A stretch of DNA of 9,680 bases from Sulfurovum sp. GTDB lineage: Bacteria; Campylobacterota; Campylobacteria; Campylobacterales; Sulfurovaceae. A program made the position numbers and the translations under genes. Shown here one piece after another: positions 6,648 through 9,680 of the stretch (position 1 is its first letter; each line of letters starts with the position of its first letter). The stretch covers positions 1 through 9,680 of the forward strand of contig WGDG01000210.1 of the NCBI GenBank assembly GCA_015493425.1. The letters run 5' to 3'. The notes under the pieces are model-generated. The model was not told where the DNA came from, made no database searches, and saw nothing but the letters and a program-made list of their open reading frames with translations.

Positions 6648-7891
6648 AAAAAGTCTTTTTCAAAACATTCGGATGCCGTACGAACCAGTTCGATACACAG
6701 GTGATGATGTCCAAACTCAAAGAGTTCGAACTGACTCAAGATGAGAACAACTCTGACATCATTGTTGTGAATTCCTGTACAGTCACCAACGGTGCAGACT
6801 CTTCAGTACGAAACTATATCGCTTCGATGAAACGCAAGAATCCCGAGGCAAAGGTTATTCTGGCAGGCTGTGGCTCCCACTCCAAAGGCGAATCGCTCTT
6901 TGAGGACAATAAAGTTTTCGGTGTCATGGGGCACTCTGAAAAAGAGAATATCAACGAAATTCTTAAAAAAGAGACACGTTTTTATGAAATAGGCGATCTT
7001 GAGCATATCGATTCAACGATTGTTGAAGAGTTTGTAGGTAAGAGCAGGGCATTCATCAAGATCCAGGAAGGGTGTGACTTCCGATGTTCCTACTGTATTA
7101 TCCCTTCCGTGAGGGGAAATGCGCGTTCGCATAAAGAGGAAACGATCCTTGAACAGATACGCAAACTTGCCGCCAACGGATTTGGAGAATTCATTTTAAC
7201 CGGTACCAATGTGGGAAGCTACGGCAAAGATCATGGTACGAGTATGGCAAAACTGCTGAAGAAGATGAGTATGATACGCGGGGTACGACGCATCCGCATC
7301 GGCAGCCTTGAACCCATTCAGATAGACGATGAGTTTATGGAGCTGCTGGATGAGCCGTGGATGGCGAAGCACCTGCACATTGCGCTCCAGCACACCAGTG
7401 ACAAAATGCTGGAACTGATGAACCGTCGCAACCGGTTTGAAAGCGACATCGAACTCTTCAACACCATTGCAAGCCGTGGCTACGCGCTGGGAACGGACTT
7501 CATCGTAGGGCATCCGGGTGAGGGTGAAGAGGAGTGGCAGGAGGCCATAGAGCGTGTAAAGGAGCTGCCGCTAACCCATATACATGCCTTCTCCTACTCC
7601 AAGCGTGACAACACTGCGTCTGCAACTATGAAGCCTGAAATACGCGGTAACATTGCCAAAGAACGCCACCGTGAACTTACCGCGCTGGTGAAGGCAAAAA
7701 ACTACGCTTTCAGACGTTCCCACAACACCAATCTTGAAGTACTGCTTGAAACTGGAAAGGATGGTGTTTTCAGCGGTTTTGACCAGTACTTTAACCGTGT
7801 GGAAGTAACAAGCAACGAAGACCTTGGCAGCAACTGGGTATTGTTAAACGATGTGGAGGTAAGCCCCGATGGCAACCACGCAACACTTTAA
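6644..7891 (+). CDS. mtaB: tRNA t6A37 methylthiotransferase
   Basis: MtaB adds a methylthio group to t6A at position 37 of tRNAs, giving ms2t6A and stabilising decoding of ANN codons. The 415-residue protein has the three methylthiotransferase parts. The N-terminal UPF0004 domain has cysteines 11 (KTFGCRTNQFDTQ), 45 (NSCTVTNGAD) and 76 (LAGCGSHSKG), binding an auxiliary 4Fe-4S cluster. The radical-SAM domain has CDFRCSYC (Cys144, Cys148, Cys151). It continues with SAM-barrel motifs LTGTNVGSYG (185-194), IGSLEP (219-224) and DFIVGHPGE (285-293). A TRAM-like RNA-binding tail covers about 361-408. KTFGCRTNQFDT and IIPSVRGNARS resemble MtaB more than MiaB or RimO. The start overlaps the channel gene's stop (ATGA, 6644-6647), with GGAGAG (6633-6638) 5 nt upstream. 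The 3' end overlaps the next gene by 23 nt. Confidence 0.9.
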   Translation: MKKVFFKTFGCRTNQFDTQVMMSKLKEFELTQDENNSDIIVVNSCTVTNGADSSVRNYIASMKRKNPEAKVILAGCGSHSKGESLFEDNKVFGVMGHSEKENINEILKKETRFYEIGDLEHIDSTIVEEFVGKSRAFIKIQEGCDFRCSYCIIPSVRGNARSHKEETILEQIRKLAANGFGEFILTGTNVGSYGKDHGTSMAKLLKKMSMIRGVRRIRIGSLEPIQIDDEFMELLDEPWMAKHLHIALQHTSDKMLELMNRRNRFESDIELFNTIASRGYALGTDFIVGHPGEGEEEWQEAIERVKELPLTHIHAFSYSKRDNTASATMKPEIRGNIAKERHRELTALVKAKNYAFRRSHNTNLEVLLETGKDGVFSGFDQYFNRVEVTSNEDLGSNWVLLNDVEVSPDGNHATL

Positions 7892-9539
7892 AGAAAAACT
7901 TTTTGTCCAGAAAAACCTGAAAATCATTATTGGACTGCTTGCTGTTTTGCTCCTGCTTGTCACGTTTTCACTGCTACGGGATGATGCAACACTCATTACC
8001 CACAAGCAGGCCAATGCGCTCTACAAGAAAAACACAATTCAAAAGCTGGTTATTGATGGTGACTATGTGCGTCTGGTTACACCGTCAGGTGTTTATAAAG
8101 TCTATAAAGATGCCATCAACAAAAACGCCTTTTTCAGCAAGTATCCTGTAGAGGTCAAAAGTTCTAACGAAGAGGTGTACAATATCCTGACATTTCTTTT
8201 TCTGCTTGGGGCATTTGCCTATCTTATCCGTTATATAGACAAAAGCAGACAGCAGCAGTTGGAGCGCATTGAAGCGGTGCAGGAGGGAAGTAAAACCCAG
8301 GACAGCCCCATACGCCCCATAACATCGACGGTGACGTTCAAAGATGTTGCCGGCATCAAAGATGTCAAAGAGGAGCTTGAAGAGATCATCGATTTTCTGC
8401 GTGAACCGCAAAAGTACCGTGAACTTGATATACGCCTGCCTAAAGGAGTACTCCTGGTGGGGCCTCCGGGAGTGGGTAAAACCCTCATTTCAAAAGCGGT
8501 TGCCGGTGAAGCAGGTGTGCCGTTTTTCTACCAAAGCGGCGCATCGTTCGTACATATTTACGTAGGGATGGGTGCCAAGCGTGTCAGTGAACTCTTTCAA
8601 AAAGCCAAGCAGTATGCGCCAAGCATTATCTTCATCGATGAGATCGATGCGGTAGGCAAGAGCAGGGGAGAATTTCGAAATGATGAGCGTGAAGCGACGC
8701 TTAATCAGTTACTGACCGAGATGGACGGTTTTGAAGAGAGTTCGGGTGTTATCGTCATTGGAGCGACCAACAAGATTGATGTGCTCGATGAGGCGCTGCT
8801 GCGTGCCGGACGTTTTGACCGCCGTATCCATATTTCCCTGCCTGACCTTGACGACCGTAAAAAGACGCTGGAGCTTTACCTTGCGCACAAACCGCATAAT
8901 GTGGATATTGATGCTATTGCCCGTATGACAGTGGGCTTCAACTCTGCTGCGCTCGATACGCTTACCAACGAAGCGGCCATCCATGCCATGCGTGAGGGAC
9001 GCAGTGTTGTGGAGACTTCAGATTTTGAAGCGGTTAAAGAAAAGGTGCTGCTTGGCAAACGGAAGATCATGAGCTTTACTGAAGAAGAACGTAAAATTCA
9101 AGCTTTCTATCAGGGGGCGAAGGCTGTTGTGGCGACATGGCTGGATGTGGAGTTTGAAAAAATAGGCATCGTCAATACCCGGCTGATCATGCAGGAACAC
9201 GAGATATTGTCTCGTTCGACACTGCTTAACCGTATCAAGGTATACCTTGCCGGGAGCGTGGCGACTCAGATGCACTTTAACGAGCAGTTCACCAATGCCA
9301 GTGAAGACATTCTCCACGCTAAAGAGTTGATAAGAAAGGTTATCTACGAGTATGCGATGAGTGAGAATTTTGTCGTCTCCAGTGTCGAAGAAGAGGTTCT
9401 GATGAAAGAATCCGTGGCAGAACTTAAAGCACTTCTCAAGCGGCTTGACGGCGCACTTGCACAGGTTTCAGACTACCTGCTCACCCACGAGAACATCACC
9501 CACGAAGCATGCAGGAAGATACTCCTTGAAATATTTTAA
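7869..9539 (+). CDS. FtsH-like membrane AAA ATPase lacking the zinc-protease motif
   Basis: A 556-residue protein with the full FtsH layout: TM1 (about 16-36), a small periplasmic domain (37-103), TM2 (about 104-122), AAA motor and C-terminal M41-like helical domain. The motor looks active: Walker A GPPGVGKT (198-205), Walker B IIFIDEID (253-260), pore loop YVG (231-233, Tyr in place of the usual Phe), and a second region of homology with arginine fingers Arg315 and Arg318 (RAGRFDRR). In the protease part, where FtsH has HEAGH, this reads YQGAK (414-418), so both zinc histidines and the catalytic glutamate are gone. The Asp that would be the third ligand (SED, Asp480) remains. It is also shorter than typical FtsH (about 640). 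It should unfold or remodel membrane proteins without cleaving them. GGAGG (7855-7859) lies 9 nt before the ATG. HP0286 is the likely H. pylori counterpart, from memory. Confidence 0.9.
   Translation: MATTQHFKEKLFVQKNLKIIIGLLAVLLLLVTFSLLRDDATLITHKQANALYKKNTIQKLVIDGDYVRLVTPSGVYKVYKDAINKNAFFSKYPVEVKSSNEEVYNILTFLFLLGAFAYLIRYIDKSRQQQLERIEAVQEGSKTQDSPIRPITSTVTFKDVAGIKDVKEELEEIIDFLREPQKYRELDIRLPKGVLLVGPPGVGKTLISKAVAGEAGVPFFYQSGASFVHIYVGMGAKRVSELFQKAKQYAPSIIFIDEIDAVGKSRGEFRNDEREATLNQLLTEMDGFEESSGVIVIGATNKIDVLDEALLRAGRFDRRIHISLPDLDDRKKTLELYLAHKPHNVDIDAIARMTVGFNSAALDTLTNEAAIHAMREGRSVVETSDFEAVKEKVLLGKRKIMSFTEEERKIQAFYQGAKAVVATWLDVEFEKIGIVNTRLIMQEHEILSRSTLLNRIKVYLAGSVATQMHFNEQFTNASEDILHAKELIRKVIYEYAMSENFVVSSVEEEVLMKESVAELKALLKRLDGALAQVSDYLLTHENITHEACRKILLEIF
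9513..9518 (+). promoter_or_regulatory. Ribosome site that selects the TTG start of bioV
   Basis: AGGAAG lies inside the 3' end of the FtsH-like gene, 7 nt before TTG at 9526. No in-frame ATG or GTG with a better site is visible nearby, so this element fixes the start of the last gene. Confidence 0.55.
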
Positions 9540-9680
9540 CGGATTTTCCCTGCAGGGAGAGGAGCAGTTTTTTAAGCCGTGGTTGATAGAAAGCGACTAT
9601 GCCGTGGCAGGCTTCAGCCATGGGGCGCAGCTGGCGCTGGAGCATGCTTTGCAGAGTAGCAAACGCATCGACAGACTGCT
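9526..9680 (+). CDS. bioV: Pimeloyl-ACP methyl ester esterase BioV, 5' part only
   Basis: The last 155 bases encode 51 residues and run off the window. The start is TTG at 9526, overlapping the FtsH-like stop by 14 nt, with AGGAAG 7 nt upstream. The N terminus KYFNGFSLQGEEQFFKPWL fits the compact BioV esterases of Helicobacter and relatives, which begin directly with a (R/K)(F/Y)FxGF stretch. AVAGFSHGA (26-34) is the nucleophile elbow G-x-S-x-G, with Ser31 as the likely catalytic serine. BioV hydrolyses pimeloyl-ACP methyl ester, ending pimelate synthesis for biotin, in lineages that lack BioH. The rest of the triad (Asp, His) is beyond the window. Another α/β hydrolase of similar size is the main alternative. 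It is probably the fifth gene of the aroB unit. Confidence 0.75.
   Translation, partial: MKYFNGFSLQGEEQFFKPWLIESDYAVAGFSHGAQLALEHALQSSKRIDRL

Overview
The window looks like chromosomal core DNA from a Campylobacterota (Epsilonproteobacteria) species, most plausibly a free-living relative of Sulfurovum. Two things point there. The first is the gene order tgt – COG3400/TrkA-C protein – aroB – mscS-like – mtaB – ftsH-like, which as I recall matches the Helicobacter pylori run HP0281–HP0286. The second is promoters with good TATAAT −10 boxes and no recognisable −35 box, typical of this group. By eye the base composition is moderate rather than very AT-rich, which suits Sulfurovum better than Helicobacter or Sulfurimonas. 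I could not run a search to confirm the genus.

Left part (1–1215). The 3' end of a cytosolic 5'-nucleotidase gene comes first (to 434, + strand). A short AT-rich promoter region follows, then a single small SpoIIAA-like (STAS-fold) gene (509–874, +). That gene converges on a small HicA-like gene on the − strand (879–1142), which has no HicB antitoxin next to it.

Middle (1216–3834). tgt, the queuosine tRNA-guanine transglycosylase, lies on the − strand. It diverges from a cytosolic TrkA-C/RCK_C-domain protein on the + strand. The 54 bp between their starts hold two face-to-face −10 boxes, so the two promoters overlap physically.

Right part (3916–9680). Five + strand genes are packed with overlapping ends: aroB (shikimate pathway), a large MscS-type mechanosensitive channel, mtaB (ms2t6A37 tRNA modification), an FtsH-like membrane AAA protein, and the start of bioV (pimelate/biotin synthesis). 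Overlaps of 4, 4, 23 and 14 nt point to one transcript with translational coupling. The products have no single shared pathway: aromatic amino acids, osmotic protection, tRNA modification, membrane protein handling and biotin.

The most unusual item is the FtsH-like protein. Its ATPase motor is intact, but every residue of the HEXXH zinc-protease motif is replaced (YQGAK), so it should be a membrane-anchored AAA pseudoprotease. I saw no tRNA, rRNA, insertion sequence, CRISPR array or convincing intrinsic terminator. No intergenic stretch exceeds 300 bases.
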